A DNA stretch of 64,000 nt from Marinobacterium zhoushanense (GTDB lineage: Bacteria > Pseudomonadota > Gammaproteobacteria > Pseudomonadales > Balneatricaceae), in NCBI RefSeq assembly GCF_014641945.1, contig NZ_BMIJ01000009.1, forward strand, positions 62,001 through 126,000, read 5' to 3'. The position numbers and the translations under genes were made by a program. A model generated the notes under the pieces. It saw only the letters and a list, made by a program, of their open reading frames with translations. It ran no database searches and had not been told where the DNA came from. Positions 44,136-54,050 of the stretch are shown piece after piece; the first letter of the stretch is position 1, and each line of letters starts with the position of its first letter.

Positions 44136-45107
44136 TTAGCGCAGGACGTTAAGCAGACCATTGGTGCCGATCGCGTAGTAGCGACCATCATTGCCGAAAC
44201 CGACCGCTTCCACTCCGGTGCTGGTCGGGCCATATGCCTCGCGTTTGTCGATGCGCCAGCTGCGCAACTCCTTGCCAGTGCCGACATTCCACAGCTGCAC
44301 CATACCCGAGGCGGTGCCGGTCAGCAGCTGTTGGCCGTCTGCGGAGAAGCGCGCGCTGATATAGCTGACCCGGCGTTTCCATAACGCTTCGTCACCGCTA
44401 AGGGTGTGCATTATCTCGCCGCTGAGGGTGTCCCAGATGTAGGCCAGATCCAGTGTGGCTGAGCTGAAGGCGAAGCGACCGTCATTGGACAGGGCTACGG
44501 TATCCACGGTGTTGCCGAAAGCAAGGCTGTGCAGCTCTTCGCCGGTGGCCATACTCCACAGACGTACCTTGTAGTCGTCGGCACCGGTCAGGGCAAGGCT
44601 GGCGCTGCCATCGAGGGCCACGCTGCGAATCCGTGCCGGGTGCAGCAGGCTGCGCCGGATGCCACCATTCTTGATATCGAAATAGACCGCCTGGTGATTG
44701 GCGAGGCCGAGCAGCGCGAAGTCGCCGCCGGGCGAGAGTGCCACCGAGAGGATCTCTGACGGCGCGCTCCAATACCAGATCGGCTGTCCGCTTCCGGTGT
44801 TCCACAATACCAGGTCCAGGCTACCGGCGGTGACGGCAAAACGGTTGTCCGGTGAGAACTTTGAGTCGACGATATTGGTGTATTCACCCTGTCGGTGGTT
44901 CCAGTCGTACAGCCGCTCATGGCGCTGGACATCCCACAGGCTGCCGCCGTGGCGATTGGAGCCCAGAATCGCGTAGTGGCTGTCTTGCGACAGGGTGGCG
45001 CTGTAAACGCCCTGGCTGGTGTAGACGTGAGAGCTTGCGGGTTCATCGCCGCTGCTGCAAGCGGTCAGCAGCAGCGCGGCGATCAGCGCCAGAGACGCTC
45101 TGCTCAC
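44136..45107 (-). CDS. WD40-repeat lipoprotein
   Basis: 323 aa. Type II signal peptide with lipobox LLTAC at Cys17, so it is membrane anchored. The rest consists of about six WD40-type blades, for example ILGSNRHGGSLWDVQRHE, LTGADDYKVRLWSMATGEE and LTGTASGMVQLWNVGTGKE. WD40 propellers serve as protein-binding platforms. The partner is unknown. Its ATG overlaps the rsd stop codon, so the two are translationally coupled. Confidence 0.88.
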   Translation of the reverse strand: MSRASLALIAALLLTACSSGDEPASSHVYTSQGVYSATLSQDSHYAILGSNRHGGSLWDVQRHERLYDWNHRQGEYTNIVDSKFSPDNRFAVTAGSLDLVLWNTGSGQPIWYWSAPSEILSVALSPGGDFALLGLANHQAVYFDIKNGGIRRSLLHPARIRSVALDGSASLALTGADDYKVRLWSMATGEELHSLAFGNTVDTVALSNDGRFAFSSATLDLAYIWDTLSGEIMHTLSGDEALWKRRVSYISARFSADGQQLLTGTASGMVQLWNVGTGKELRSWRIDKREAYGPTSTGVEAVGFGNDGRYYAIGTNGLLNVLR

Positions 45108-45577
45108 GCCTCTTTCGCCACCGGACGGTGTGCGTTGTGAAGGATTTCGATCAGCTGGTCTTCGAGCTCGAAACGATCTTCAAGCACCTCGCCCAACTGC
45201 GACAGGTCCATGGCGAAATCACGGATATCACGCAGTGTCGGGGCCTCGAAAGCCCCGTACTTATCGTTGAAATCCAATGCCGTGTCGGTGGTCGGCTGGA
45301 TTTTCGGGAACAGGTCCTGCACCTTATCGACGCTGCCGTCGTTGAACTCACTGCCTTCACGTAGCAACTGCTCGTAAACTTCGAAATGGCCTGATGAGAG
45401 GTAGTCCATCAACTGATCGCAGAACAGTGTCAGCTGCGAGTTGAGCTGCTCGCCTATCTCACAGTCCGATAGCGAAAACAGGGTCCTGATCAACTGTTGG
45501 CGCTGTTCCAGCCAGTGGTCGATGATGTCGCTGACACCGCCCCAGCGCTCTTTCGCATCGCGGCATTTTTCCAGCAT
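45104..45577 (-). CDS. rsd: Rsd/AlgQ family anti-sigma-70 factor
   Basis: 157 aa from the ATG at 45577, with GGGGAGGAT upstream. Begins MLEKCRDAKERWGGVSDIIDHWL and continues RQQLIRTLFSL, the Rsd/AlgQ signature. The helical bundle binds region 4 of sigma-70 and lowers its competition with alternative sigma factors; in Pseudomonas AlgQ also affects alginate and virulence gene control. It is the first gene of a two-gene unit with the WD40 lipoprotein, and divergent from the FliL-like gene. Confidence 0.93.
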   Translation of the reverse strand: MLEKCRDAKERWGGVSDIIDHWLEQRQQLIRTLFSLSDCEIGEQLNSQLTLFCDQLMDYLSSGHFEVYEQLLREGSEFNDGSVDKVQDLFPKIQPTTDTALDFNDKYGAFEAPTLRDIRDFAMDLSQLGEVLEDRFELEDQLIEILHNAHRPVAKEA

Positions 45578-45717
45578 GGCGCATCCTCCCCTATTAGTGT
45601 GGATCAATAGTAATGCCAAGCCCAATTCCGGTGCAACCGCCCTGGAGTGGCGCTATCGGTTGCCGGTCCGAGTCGCTATACTCGGACGCTTGACGTTAGC
45701 ATCAAAGGGGAGAACGA

Positions 45718-46122
45718 ATGCTCAGAGTGCTGTCTCTGGTTGTTGCAATCATGTCTAGCCTGGTATCCCCCGCGCTCTGGGCGGCCGAGGGCGACGGTAA
45801 GTCGGACTACATAAGCTATATCGAGCTCAAGCCGTTCGTGACCAACTTCGGCAGTGCCGATAACCTGCGTTTTCTCAAGGCGGAGGTGACCATTCAGGTG
45901 GACTCGTCCGATGCGCATCATGCGGTCAATGCCCATATGGCACAGATCCGCAACGACCTGGTGTTTCTGTTCAGTGCTCAGACCGAGGAGAGCGTGGGGA
46001 CGGTCGCCGCGCAGCAGGTGCTGGCCGGCGAAGCGTTGAACCTGATTCAGGACATGCTGCGTGAAGAGACGGGCGAGTCTTTTGTTACCGATCTCTTTTT
46101 CACCAGCCTCGTAGTTCAATAA
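45718..46122 (+). CDS. FliL-like secreted protein
   Basis: 134 aa. Signal peptide (LSLVVAIMSSLVSPALWA) rather than the long N-terminal helix of true FliL. The C-terminal domain matches the FliL stomatin-like periplasmic fold: YIELKPFVTNFG, RFLKAEVTIQV, HMAQIRNDLVFLFS, and ALNLIQDMLRE. No flagellar genes are adjacent. Such FliL-related proteins are scattered in gammaproteobacterial genomes and their role is unclear. Confidence 0.83.
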   Translation: MLRVLSLVVAIMSSLVSPALWAAEGDGKSDYISYIELKPFVTNFGSADNLRFLKAEVTIQVDSSDAHHAVNAHMAQIRNDLVFLFSAQTEESVGTVAAQQVLAGEALNLIQDMLREETGESFVTDLFFTSLVVQ

Positions 46123-46174
46123 GAGGGCAGTAAGAGCCCAGTAAGCAGGGAGCCCGTAGACTCCCTGAGTTCGA

Positions 46175-47740
46175 CTACTGGGCCAGGTATTGCGCCAGAT
46201 ACTGATCGAAATCCAGGCTGTCGCCGGCTTCGATCTCGGTCTGCTCCTGCAGCGAGCGGGCCGATACCTCCTTAAACCTAAGCTGCTGGGCTTGCGACAG
46301 CGGCTCGGCACTCAGCGTGCTGCGGTGACGGCGGCTTTGCGCCAATACCCAGGACGCATAACCCTCTCCATGCTCGCGAATCGCGGACAGCACCTGTGCC
46401 GATGGCGTGAGGTCCGGTTCCTGCAGTTTGGCGTACTGAGCATCCACCGCACGGCAGTACTCGCTGCTGGACGCGACGCTATCCAGAACCTCCGCGGTAC
46501 GGCGAACCTGGTTGAGAATGATCCGGCCGCGTTCGGCAACGCTGTGCTCGCCCTGTTCGCAGAACAGGGTCAGGCCGGGTTCACGGCCGCGATTGACGAT
46601 TCGTTGATGGTTAACGGCGATCCGTTCGCACTCGCGATCGCTGACCAACTCGTCTGAACAGAGCAGGCAGGTGAGCAGGAATGCATCCATAAAGCGGGCC
46701 TGCTCCAGATCGATGCCGAGCGGCAGCAACGGGTTGATGTCGGTGTTGCGGACCTCGACATACTCCACGCCTCTGGCAATCAACGCCTGTACCGGCTTTT
46801 CACCGGAACGGGTAACCCGTTTCGGGCGGATATCGCTGTAGTACTCATTCTCGATCTGCAGCAGATTGGTGTTGAGCTGTTTGTAGCGGCCGTCGGTCAG
46901 TACGCCGATCTGCTCATAGGCAGGGTGAGGCGTGCGGATCGCCTGGCTCAGCGAGTTGGCATAGGTATTCAGATGGTTGAAGCAGATGTTCAACGTCGAC
47001 TGGGCACGGTTTGAGTAGCCCAGGTCGCTCATGCGCAGAGAGGTTGCATAGGGCAGGTAGAGCGTATGCTGCCCCATCTGCTCCAGCTGATGCTGGCGCC
47101 CCTGCATGAAGCTGGCGGCCAGCGCCGGCGAGGCGCCGAACAGATAGAGCAGCAGCCAGCTGTAGCGGCGGAAGTTGCGGATCAGCTTGAAATACCCGGC
47201 CGACTGAAAGGCGTTGCTGTCGCCGGCTTCGCCGATCAGACTCTGATACACCGGCCAGAAGGTCTCGGGCAGGGAGAAGTTGTAGTGGATGCCGGCGATG
47301 GTCTGCATCATCTTGCCGTAGCGGTGCTCGAGCCCGACGCGGTAGATGTGCTTGAGCTGGCCCACGTTGGAGCGGCCATACTCGGCGATACGGATCTGTG
47401 CCTCTGAGGCGATATCGCAGGGCATGCTGGCCGCCCAGAGCTCTTCTGCGCCCAGATTATCGAAGCAATAACGGTGCAGGTTCGCCAGCTGTTCCAGCGC
47501 CTGTGCCGGGGAATCGCAGACCGGGGTGATGAACTCGAGCAGCGCTTCGGAATAGTCGGTGGTAATCTGCGGGTGAGTCAGTGCCGAACCCAGCGCGCGC
47601 GGATGATCGGTCTGCGCCAGATGGCCCTGGGGATCGACCCGGAGCCCCTCCTTTTCGATCCCGTGGTTGAGCTGGGTCAGTAGCTTGGCCTGGCCGTTGG
47701 CGACCAGGAGGTCCAGATGTTTTTCCAGGGTTGCCAGCAC
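46175..47740 (-). CDS. gshA: Glutamate-cysteine ligase
   Basis: 521 aa, the size of the gammaproteobacterial GshA (518 in E. coli). Conserved pieces: GIEKEGLRV near the N-terminus (metal-binding glutamates), TDYSEALLEFITP, IAEYGRSNVG, GIHYNFSLPE, and VEYVEVRNTDINP. It makes gamma-glutamylcysteine, the committed step of glutathione synthesis. It is the last gene of a probable pyk-tex-gshA run on the minus strand, 76 bases after tex. Confidence 0.95.
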   Translation of the reverse strand: MLATLEKHLDLLVANGQAKLLTQLNHGIEKEGLRVDPQGHLAQTDHPRALGSALTHPQITTDYSEALLEFITPVCDSPAQALEQLANLHRYCFDNLGAEELWAASMPCDIASEAQIRIAEYGRSNVGQLKHIYRVGLEHRYGKMMQTIAGIHYNFSLPETFWPVYQSLIGEAGDSNAFQSAGYFKLIRNFRRYSWLLLYLFGASPALAASFMQGRQHQLEQMGQHTLYLPYATSLRMSDLGYSNRAQSTLNICFNHLNTYANSLSQAIRTPHPAYEQIGVLTDGRYKQLNTNLLQIENEYYSDIRPKRVTRSGEKPVQALIARGVEYVEVRNTDINPLLPLGIDLEQARFMDAFLLTCLLCSDELVSDRECERIAVNHQRIVNRGREPGLTLFCEQGEHSVAERGRIILNQVRRTAEVLDSVASSSEYCRAVDAQYAKLQEPDLTPSAQVLSAIREHGEGYASWVLAQSRRHRSTLSAEPLSQAQQLRFKEVSARSLQEQTEIEAGDSLDFDQYLAQYLAQ

Positions 47741-47816
47741 TGGTCAGATTCCTGTTAGTGGTATTAAGGCCGGGGATTATACAGCCGCCGGCCATTGCAG
47801 GGCCATGCTCCGATGC

Positions 47817-50084
47817 CTATCGCTTGGGCTTGATGCCCGCCGCACGCAGACGCTCACCCAGGCTGCCCTCGCGGGTTGGTGCCGGTTGTGGGCGCGGCGA
47901 GGGTTTGCTGTTTTTGTTTTCAGCTTGCCTCTGCGTATTGTCCTGCTGTTTCATGCTCAGACTTATCCGTTTGCGTCGTTCATCGACCTCCAGTACCCGC
48001 ACCTCGACAATCTGGCCGCTGGTCACCACCTCGTGTGGGTCCTTGACGAAACGGTCGGCCAGCTCGGAGATATGCACCAGGCCATCCTGATGTACACCGA
48101 TATCGACAAATGCGCCGAACTGGGTGACGTTGGTGACCACGCCCTCCAGACGCATACCCGGGCTCAGGTCGGCCAGGGTGGACACCCCCTCTTGGTATTG
48201 CACGGAGCGGAACTCGGGGCGTGGATCCCGGCCGGGTTTTTCCAGTTCGGTGAATACATCACTGACGGTATAGCGCCCAAAGCGCTCGCTGACAAACCGG
48301 CCCGGATCGAGTTGGCGCAATCGCTCCGGCTGGTTCAGCAGTTGACGCTGATCTAGGCCTGCGGCCGCTGCGATCTGCTTCACCAGCGGGTAGGACTCGG
48401 GATGGACCGCGGAGTTGTCCAGCGGCTCCTCGCCATCGCGGATGCGCAGAAAACCGGCGCAGAGTTCGAACGCCTTGGGGCCCAGGCGCTTGACCTTGAG
48501 CAGTTGCTGGCGGTTGCGGAAGGCGCCATATTCGTCGCGCCAGGCGATAATGCTGTCGGCCAGGCCCGCATTGAGCCCGGATACATGGCGTAGCAGGGCG
48601 CTGGAGGCGGTATTGAGGTCGACGCCGACATGGTTGACGCAGGTCTCGACCACCCCTTCCAGCGAGTTGGCGAGCTGCTGTTGGTCCACGTCGTGCTGGT
48701 ACTGGCCGACTCCGATCGAGCGTGGATCGATCTTGACCAGCTCCGCAAGAGGGTCCTGCAGACGACGGGCGATCGACACCGCACCGCGAATGCTGACGTC
48801 CAGGTCGGGAAACTCCTGCGCGGCCAACTCGGACGCGGAGTAGACCGACGCCCCCGCTTCGCTGACCAGCACCGGCTGCAACTTCAAGCCGGTCTCGCGG
48901 CCGGCGAGCTCTTTGGCCAGCTGCTCGGTTTCCCTTGAGGCGGTGCCGTTGCCGATGGCGATCAGCTCAACCTGATGACGACGGCACAGCTGGGCCAGGG
49001 TTGCCAGCGACTGGTCCCACTGGTTGCGCGGCGCATGGGGATAGATCGCGGTATGCTCAAGCAGTCGGCCGGTGCGGTCGATCACCGCCACCTTGACGCC
49101 GGTGCGCAGGCCCGGATCCAGTCCCAGCGTCACCCGGGCGCCGGCAGGGGAGGCCAGCAGCAGATCGTGCAGATTGCGGGCGAACACCTCGATGGCGGCG
49201 GTTTCCGCCTGCTCGCGCAGACGCTTGACCAGCTCGTTCTCCAGTTGCGGCTGCAGTTTGCGGCTCCAGCACTGCTCCAGCGTTGCTTGCATCCACGCGG
49301 AAAGGCTGTGCGGCCGCAGCCGCCAGTGGCGCTGGATCAGCTCCAGGCCCAGGTTCTCCTGGCCCTCGGGCAGCACCAGCTTATATTTTATGATCCCCTC
49401 CTGTTCGCCACGCAGCAGGGCCAGGGCGCGATGGGAGGGGATACGGGCGATCGGCTCAGCGTAGTCGAAGTAGTCGCGGAACTTGCTGTCCGGGTCTGCC
49501 TTGCCGCGCGCGGCACGGGTGTGCAAAAGCCCCTGCTGCCAGAGCGCCTTGCGCAGCGATGCCACCAGGTCGGCGGCCTCGGACAGCTGTTCGATCAGGA
49601 TATGACGGACACCGTCCAGAGCGGAGTCGACATCGTTGACCCCCTTGTCCGGCGCAATATAGGCACGGGCGGCGGTTTCCGGGTTTTGCGCCGGGTTACT
49701 CAGCAATGCATCGGCCAACGGGGCCAGACCGGCCTCACGTGCCTCCTGCGCCTTGTTGCGCCGCTTCGGACGATAGGGGGCGTAGAGATCTTCCAGCCGG
49801 GCGCGACTGTCAGCGGCAAGCAGGCTGTTTCTCAGCTCGTCGCTGAGCTGGCCGCTGTCACCGAGCTGACGCAGGATCGTATCGCGGCGGTTCTCCAGCT
49901 CACGAAGCTGGCCCAAGCGGGCATGCAGTTCACGCAGCTGGGTGTCATCCAGAGCGCCGGTCGCCTCCTTACGGTAACGGGCGATAAAGGGCACGCTGGC
50001 TCCCTCGTCGAGTAGCGCGACGGCGGCGCGCACCCGGGCCGCGTCGACACCCAGGTCGGCGGCCAGTCGTTGTTCAATCTGCAT
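47817..50084 (-). CDS. tex: Tex family RNA-binding transcription accessory protein
   Basis: 755 aa. N-terminal helical domain with VPFIARYRKEATGALDD, the YqgF/RNase H-like domain with TLGLDPGLRTGVKVAVID, helix-hairpin-helix motifs (NTASSALLRHVSGLNAGLADSIIAW), and a C-terminal S1 domain (~645-715) with GVVTNVTQFGAFVDIGVHQDG. This is the full Tex/Spt6-like layout, a conserved nucleic acid-binding protein that affects transcription. A Lys/Pro-rich tail follows. 41 bases separate it from pyk. Confidence 0.95.
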   Translation of the reverse strand: MQIEQRLAADLGVDAARVRAAVALLDEGASVPFIARYRKEATGALDDTQLRELHARLGQLRELENRRDTILRQLGDSGQLSDELRNSLLAADSRARLEDLYAPYRPKRRNKAQEAREAGLAPLADALLSNPAQNPETAARAYIAPDKGVNDVDSALDGVRHILIEQLSEAADLVASLRKALWQQGLLHTRAARGKADPDSKFRDYFDYAEPIARIPSHRALALLRGEQEGIIKYKLVLPEGQENLGLELIQRHWRLRPHSLSAWMQATLEQCWSRKLQPQLENELVKRLREQAETAAIEVFARNLHDLLLASPAGARVTLGLDPGLRTGVKVAVIDRTGRLLEHTAIYPHAPRNQWDQSLATLAQLCRRHQVELIAIGNGTASRETEQLAKELAGRETGLKLQPVLVSEAGASVYSASELAAQEFPDLDVSIRGAVSIARRLQDPLAELVKIDPRSIGVGQYQHDVDQQQLANSLEGVVETCVNHVGVDLNTASSALLRHVSGLNAGLADSIIAWRDEYGAFRNRQQLLKVKRLGPKAFELCAGFLRIRDGEEPLDNSAVHPESYPLVKQIAAAAGLDQRQLLNQPERLRQLDPGRFVSERFGRYTVSDVFTELEKPGRDPRPEFRSVQYQEGVSTLADLSPGMRLEGVVTNVTQFGAFVDIGVHQDGLVHISELADRFVKDPHEVVTSGQIVEVRVLEVDERRKRISLSMKQQDNTQRQAENKNSKPSPRPQPAPTREGSLGERLRAAGIKPKR

Positions 50085-50125
50085 CGGCAGTGGTTGTCCT
50101 CAGAGTACTTGCGGAGGCGCCCCGC

Positions 50126-51562
50126 TCAGGGCACCTGGATGATCTGCAGAGAGTTGGTGCCGCCGTGGACTCCGAGCTGCTGGCCACGGGTCAGCAGTAC
50201 GGTGTCGCCGCTGGCGATCTTGTCGGCGGCGACCAGCACCGCCAGCAGTTCGCGGTTGAGCTCTTGCTCGCTGACCGCGGTGGCATCGAAGAACATCGGC
50301 TCGACGCCGCGATAGAGGGCGACACGGCGCATGGTCTGCTCGTTGCGGGTCAGAGCGTAGATCGGCAGTCCGGAGCGGATACGGGACATCCACAACGGTG
50401 TGGAGCCGGACTCGGTCAGGCAGATGATCGCCCTCACCGTGGGCAGGCTGTTGGCGGTGTACATCGCCGAGCGCGCGATCGATTCGTCGGTGCTGGTGCA
50501 GGGGGTATCCGGCTGGGTCGGCGCCGGACGTGACAGCTGGTGTTTCTCGGCACCCTGGCAGATGCGGGTCATCGCTTCCACCACCTCCACCGGGTAGCTG
50601 CCGGCGGCGGTTTCGGCCGACAGCATCACCGCGTCGGTACCGTCCAGAATGGCGTTGGCCACGTCGAACACTTCGGCTCGGGTGGGCATCGGGCTGGTGA
50701 TCATCGTTTCCATCATCTGGGTCGCGGTAATCACCACGCGGTTCAGCTCGCGGGCGCGGCGGATGATATGTTTCTGCACGCCGATCAACTCGGCGTCACC
50801 GATCTCTACGCCCAGGTCGCCGCGGGCGACCATGACGCCGTCACAGGCGAGGATGATCTCATCCAGGGCTTCCGGCGTGGCCACGGTTTCAGCGCGCTCC
50901 ACCTTGGCGATGATCTCTGCCCGGCTGCCGGCGGCATCCAGCAGCTGTCGCGCCTGCTCCAGATCGGCACCGGAGCGGGGGAAGGAAACCGCGACGTAGT
51001 CCAGCTCCAGCTCGGCCGCGACCTTGATGTCGGCCTTGTCCTTGTCGGTCAGTGCCGCCGCCGACAGACCGCCGCCCTGGCGGTTAATTCCCTTGTTGTT
51101 GGACAGCTTGCCGCCGATGGTGACTTCGGTATGGATTCGGCTGTCCTCGATAGCGGTGACACGCAGCTGTACTCGGCCATCGTCGAGCAGCAGGATGTCG
51201 CCAGTGACACAATCCTGTGGCAGCGCCTTATAGTCGATCCCGACCGCGTGCTGATCGCCGGCATTGGTGTCGAGCGCGGCATCGAGGGTGAAGCGGTCAC
51301 CGATGTTGAGCTCGATCGGCCCCTGCGCAAAGCGGGCGATACGGATTTTAGGCCCCTGCAGATCGCCCAGTGTTGCGACCGAGATGCCCAGTTTCTGGCT
51401 GGCGTCGCGTACAGCCTGGACGCGCTGGCGATGATCGTCGGCACTGCCGTGGGAGAAGTTCAGACGCACGGTGTTGACGCCGGCCTGGATAAGCTGCTCC
51501 AGCACGCCGGGTTTGTCGGTGGCGGGTCCCAGGGTGGCTACGATCTTGGTACGTTTCTGCAT
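50126..51562 (-). CDS. pyk: Pyruvate kinase (type II)
   Basis: 478 aa. N-terminal [31 protein letters not shown], the B domain (~70-170), [21 protein letters not shown] with the Mg ligands, and [20 protein letters not shown] with [10 protein letters not shown]. It ends in the C domain with [23 protein letters not shown]. The last step of glycolysis. The length and C-terminal domain resemble PykA of E. coli. Upstream lie an inverted repeat and a set of short repeats. Confidence 0.96.
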   Translation of the reverse strand: MQKRTKIVATLGPATDKPGVLEQLIQAGVNTVRLNFSHGSADDHRQRVQAVRDASQKLGISVATLGDLQGPKIRIARFAQGPIELNIGDRFTLDAALDTNAGDQHAVGIDYKALPQDCVTGDILLLDDGRVQLRVTAIEDSRIHTEVTIGGKLSNNKGINRQGGGLSAAALTDKDKADIKVAAELELDYVAVSFPRSGADLEQARQLLDAAGSRAEIIAKVERAETVATPEALDEIILACDGVMVARGDLGVEIGDAELIGVQKHIIRRARELNRVVITATQMMETMITSPMPTRAEVFDVANAILDGTDAVMLSAETAAGSYPVEVVEAMTRICQGAEKHQLSRPAPTQPDTPCTSTDESIARSAMYTANSLPTVRAIICLTESGSTPLWMSRIRSGLPIYALTRNEQTMRRVALYRGVEPMFFDATAVSEQELNRELLAVLVAADKIASGDTVLLTRGQQLGVHGGTNSLQIIQVP

Positions 51563-51606
51563 GGGTCGGTCTCTGCTTGGAGGGAGAATCGCCTATTCGG
51601 CTTGGC

Positions 51607-51646
51607 GTGACTAAAGTAAAATTGAGCCTTTTCAATTTCAAGTCAC
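51607..51646. promoter_or_regulatory. Nested inverted repeat upstream of pyk
   Basis: An outer pair GTGACT / AGTCAC (51607-51612, 51641-51646) encloses an inner pair AAATTGA / TCAATTT (51619-51625, 51632-51638). It lies 45-85 bases before the pyk start, a usual operator position. Confidence 0.45.
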
Positions 51647-51660
51647 GGCACTTTCTATAG

Positions 51661-51725
51661 ATTGCGCTACTAGCTATTGAATGCGCTACTAGCTGCCTGT
51701 CGAATGCGTTATTGGCTGCGCTTTC
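51661..51725. repeat. Three degenerate direct repeats of about 22 bp
   Basis: Units begin ATTGCGCTACTAGCT, AATGCGCTACTAGCT and AATGCGTTATTGGCT (at about 51661, 51680 and 51703). They fill the gap between pyk and dctB, just upstream of the dctB Shine-Dalgarno. Confidence 0.8.
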
Positions 51726-51755
51726 ACTTTACTGCATTTTGGGAGATCCGGTTGC

Positions 51756-54050
51756 ATGGCGGTTGAATCCGGCCACCCCCTGAATTCGCTCAGGGCATAC
51801 AGACCCCTGCTGATCATCTTGCTGCTGATGCTGTTTGTGCTGCTGCTGGTCGAGACAGCGGTGCTCAGCCGGCAACAGGCTATAGAGGAGCTGCAGCAAA
51901 GTGCGGAGTCCCATCTTGACCGCTACCTGCAAAGCTTGCAACAGCGGTTGGACCGCTATAAGGACCTGCCACACCTGCTGGCGACCCACTCCGAGCTGAT
52001 GTCGGCGCTCGATGCAGGGCACGGAGAGCAGGCGATACAGCGCGCCAACCTCTACCTGGAGCAGGTTAACACGGTGATGGGCACCACCGACGCCTATTTG
52101 ATGAACGCCAAGGGGGTTACGGTGGCGGCCAGCAACTGGCGCTCGGAAGCCACCTTCATCGGTCGCGACTTCAGTTTCCGGCCCTATTTCCAGGATGCAC
52201 TAAAGGGGGAAGAGGGGCGCTACTTCGCGCTCGGCACGACATCGAAACGGCGCGGATACTACTTCTCCTATCCCCTGAGTGATGCGGGCGAGGTAGTGGG
52301 TGTTGTGGTGGTTAAGGTGGATCTGCATGACGTGGAGCAGCACTGGAGCAACTCGCAGATCGAGCTGCTGGTCACCGACCCGGATGGCATCATCTTCATC
52401 TCGACGCGTCCGCAGTGGAAATTTCGCGCCCTGCAGCCGCTGTCGACCGAGGATATGCAACGGATCGTCGATAGCCTGCGCTACGGCGATGTTCGGCTCA
52501 CGTCACTGGATATCATAAAGCGCGAGCAGCTTGAGCGTGATGGCGAACTGATCACGCTGCTCGACAGTCGTCAGATCGAGAATGAGGCACTGGACGGGCT
52601 GAAACCGCGCCAATTCCTGCATCAGCGCAAAGCGGTGCCGGGCTTCGGGTTATCGGTGTCCGTACTGGCCAGCCTTGAGCCGGTTGAGGCGGCGATGGTG
52701 GAAAACCTGCTGCTGGTCGGTTTCAGCACTGCGGCAATTGCGCTGCTGGTGCTGTTCCTGCTGGCGCGCCGGCGAATCATCAAGGAGCGAGCCAGTTTTC
52801 AGCAGCGTGAGATGCTGGCCCTGGAGGAAAACGAGGCCAGGGTGCGGGCGATCATCGACAACACCCATGCCGGGCTGGTAATGCTGGATGAGAGCGGCTG
52901 CATCGAGTCGATCAACCCCACCACCGAGCATCTGTTCGGTTACTCTCTGGCACAGCTGCGGGGCCACTACTTCAGCCAACTGCTGGCGCAGGAGGACCGC
53001 GCTGCCTGTTGGCGCCATATCCTCTCCGATGAGCCTGACCAGCCCGACCTGTTGGCAGTTGAAGCCACCGGCCTGAGACACGACAGCTCCGAGGTTCCGC
53101 TGGAGGTGTACATCAATCGCATGCGGCTGGCCAGTGCCCGGCACTACATCGTTACCCTGCACGACCTGACGGAGCGCAAGGCCCAGGAGCGCGCGCTGAA
53201 GGCGGCGCATGAGGAGCTTGAGAGCCGTGTGCAGGAGCGCACTGCCGACCTCAGTCATGCCAATGCCAAGCTGCTGGAGGAGATGGAGCAGCATGGCCAG
53301 ACTCAGAACGAACTGATTCAGACCGCCAAGCTGGCGGTGATCGGGCAGATGTCCGCCGGTATCAACCATGAACTGAACCAGCCGCTGACGGCGATTCGCA
53401 ACTATTCCGACAATGCACGGGCCTTCCTCAAGCGCGGCAAACTGGAAACAGTGGATGCCAATCTGGTGGAGATCAGCGGCCTGACCGAGCGCATGAGTCG
53501 CATCATCCATCCGCTCAAGGAGTTTGCGCGCAAGAGCAGTGGCAGTACCGATCTGGTCTGTCTGCAGACGGTGCGTGATGGCGCCATGTCGCTGATGTAC
53601 GGGCATTTCGAGAAGGAACAGGTCAAGGTCAACTGGCCGCCGCGGCTGTCGGACTACTACGTGCTGGGTGACATCCTGCGCCTGGAACAGGTGCTGGTGA
53701 ATCTGCTCTCCAATGCGGTGCATGCGATGGAGCAGGTGCAAACACGCCGCATCGATATCGGGGTTGAGGTCGAAGGAAAGTGGTTGCGGCTGTCGATACG
53801 TGATCAAGGACCGGGTATCGCGGAAGCGGACCTGGAACGGATCTTCGAACCCTTCTTTACCACCAAGAAATCGGGCCAGGGGCTGGGCTTGGGTTTATCG
53901 ATATCGCACCGTATCATCGAGACCTTGGGCGGACGGCTCAGTGCGGCCAACCATCCTCAGGGCGGCGCGATTTTCACTATCGAGCTGCCTCGTGGCGTGC
54001 GTCCAGAAATGACCACCCATCCGTCGGAGAGAAGCGATGAACAGGATTGA
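51756..54050 (+). CDS. dctB: DctB-like sensor histidine kinase with extracytoplasmic dCache and PAS domains
   Basis: 764 aa. TM1 ~16-35, a periplasmic dCache domain (~36-315) with GRDFSFRPYFQDAL and YYFSYPLSDAGEVVGV, the DctB ligand-binding pattern, and TM2 ~317-338. A cytoplasmic PAS (~360-475) follows, then a coiled coil. HisKA has phospho-acceptor His538 in SAGINHELNQPL, and HATPase has NAVHAM, DQGPGI and GQGLGLGLSIS. It should sense C4-dicarboxylates and phosphorylate DctD. GGGAG sits before the ATG. It overlaps dctD by 14 bases. The PAS domain is an addition relative to the rhizobial DctB. Confidence 0.92.
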   Translation: MAVESGHPLNSLRAYRPLLIILLLMLFVLLLVETAVLSRQQAIEELQQSAESHLDRYLQSLQQRLDRYKDLPHLLATHSELMSALDAGHGEQAIQRANLYLEQVNTVMGTTDAYLMNAKGVTVAASNWRSEATFIGRDFSFRPYFQDALKGEEGRYFALGTTSKRRGYYFSYPLSDAGEVVGVVVVKVDLHDVEQHWSNSQIELLVTDPDGIIFISTRPQWKFRALQPLSTEDMQRIVDSLRYGDVRLTSLDIIKREQLERDGELITLLDSRQIENEALDGLKPRQFLHQRKAVPGFGLSVSVLASLEPVEAAMVENLLLVGFSTAAIALLVLFLLARRRIIKERASFQQREMLALEENEARVRAIIDNTHAGLVMLDESGCIESINPTTEHLFGYSLAQLRGHYFSQLLAQEDRAACWRHILSDEPDQPDLLAVEATGLRHDSSEVPLEVYINRMRLASARHYIVTLHDLTERKAQERALKAAHEELESRVQERTADLSHANAKLLEEMEQHGQTQNELIQTAKLAVIGQMSAGINHELNQPLTAIRNYSDNARAFLKRGKLETVDANLVEISGLTERMSRIIHPLKEFARKSSGSTDLVCLQTVRDGAMSLMYGHFEKEQVKVNWPPRLSDYYVLGDILRLEQVLVNLLSNAVHAMEQVQTRRIDIGVEVEGKWLRLSIRDQGPGIAEADLERIFEPFFTTKKSGQGLGLGLSISHRIIETLGGRLSAANHPQGGAIFTIELPRGVRPEMTTHPSERSDEQD

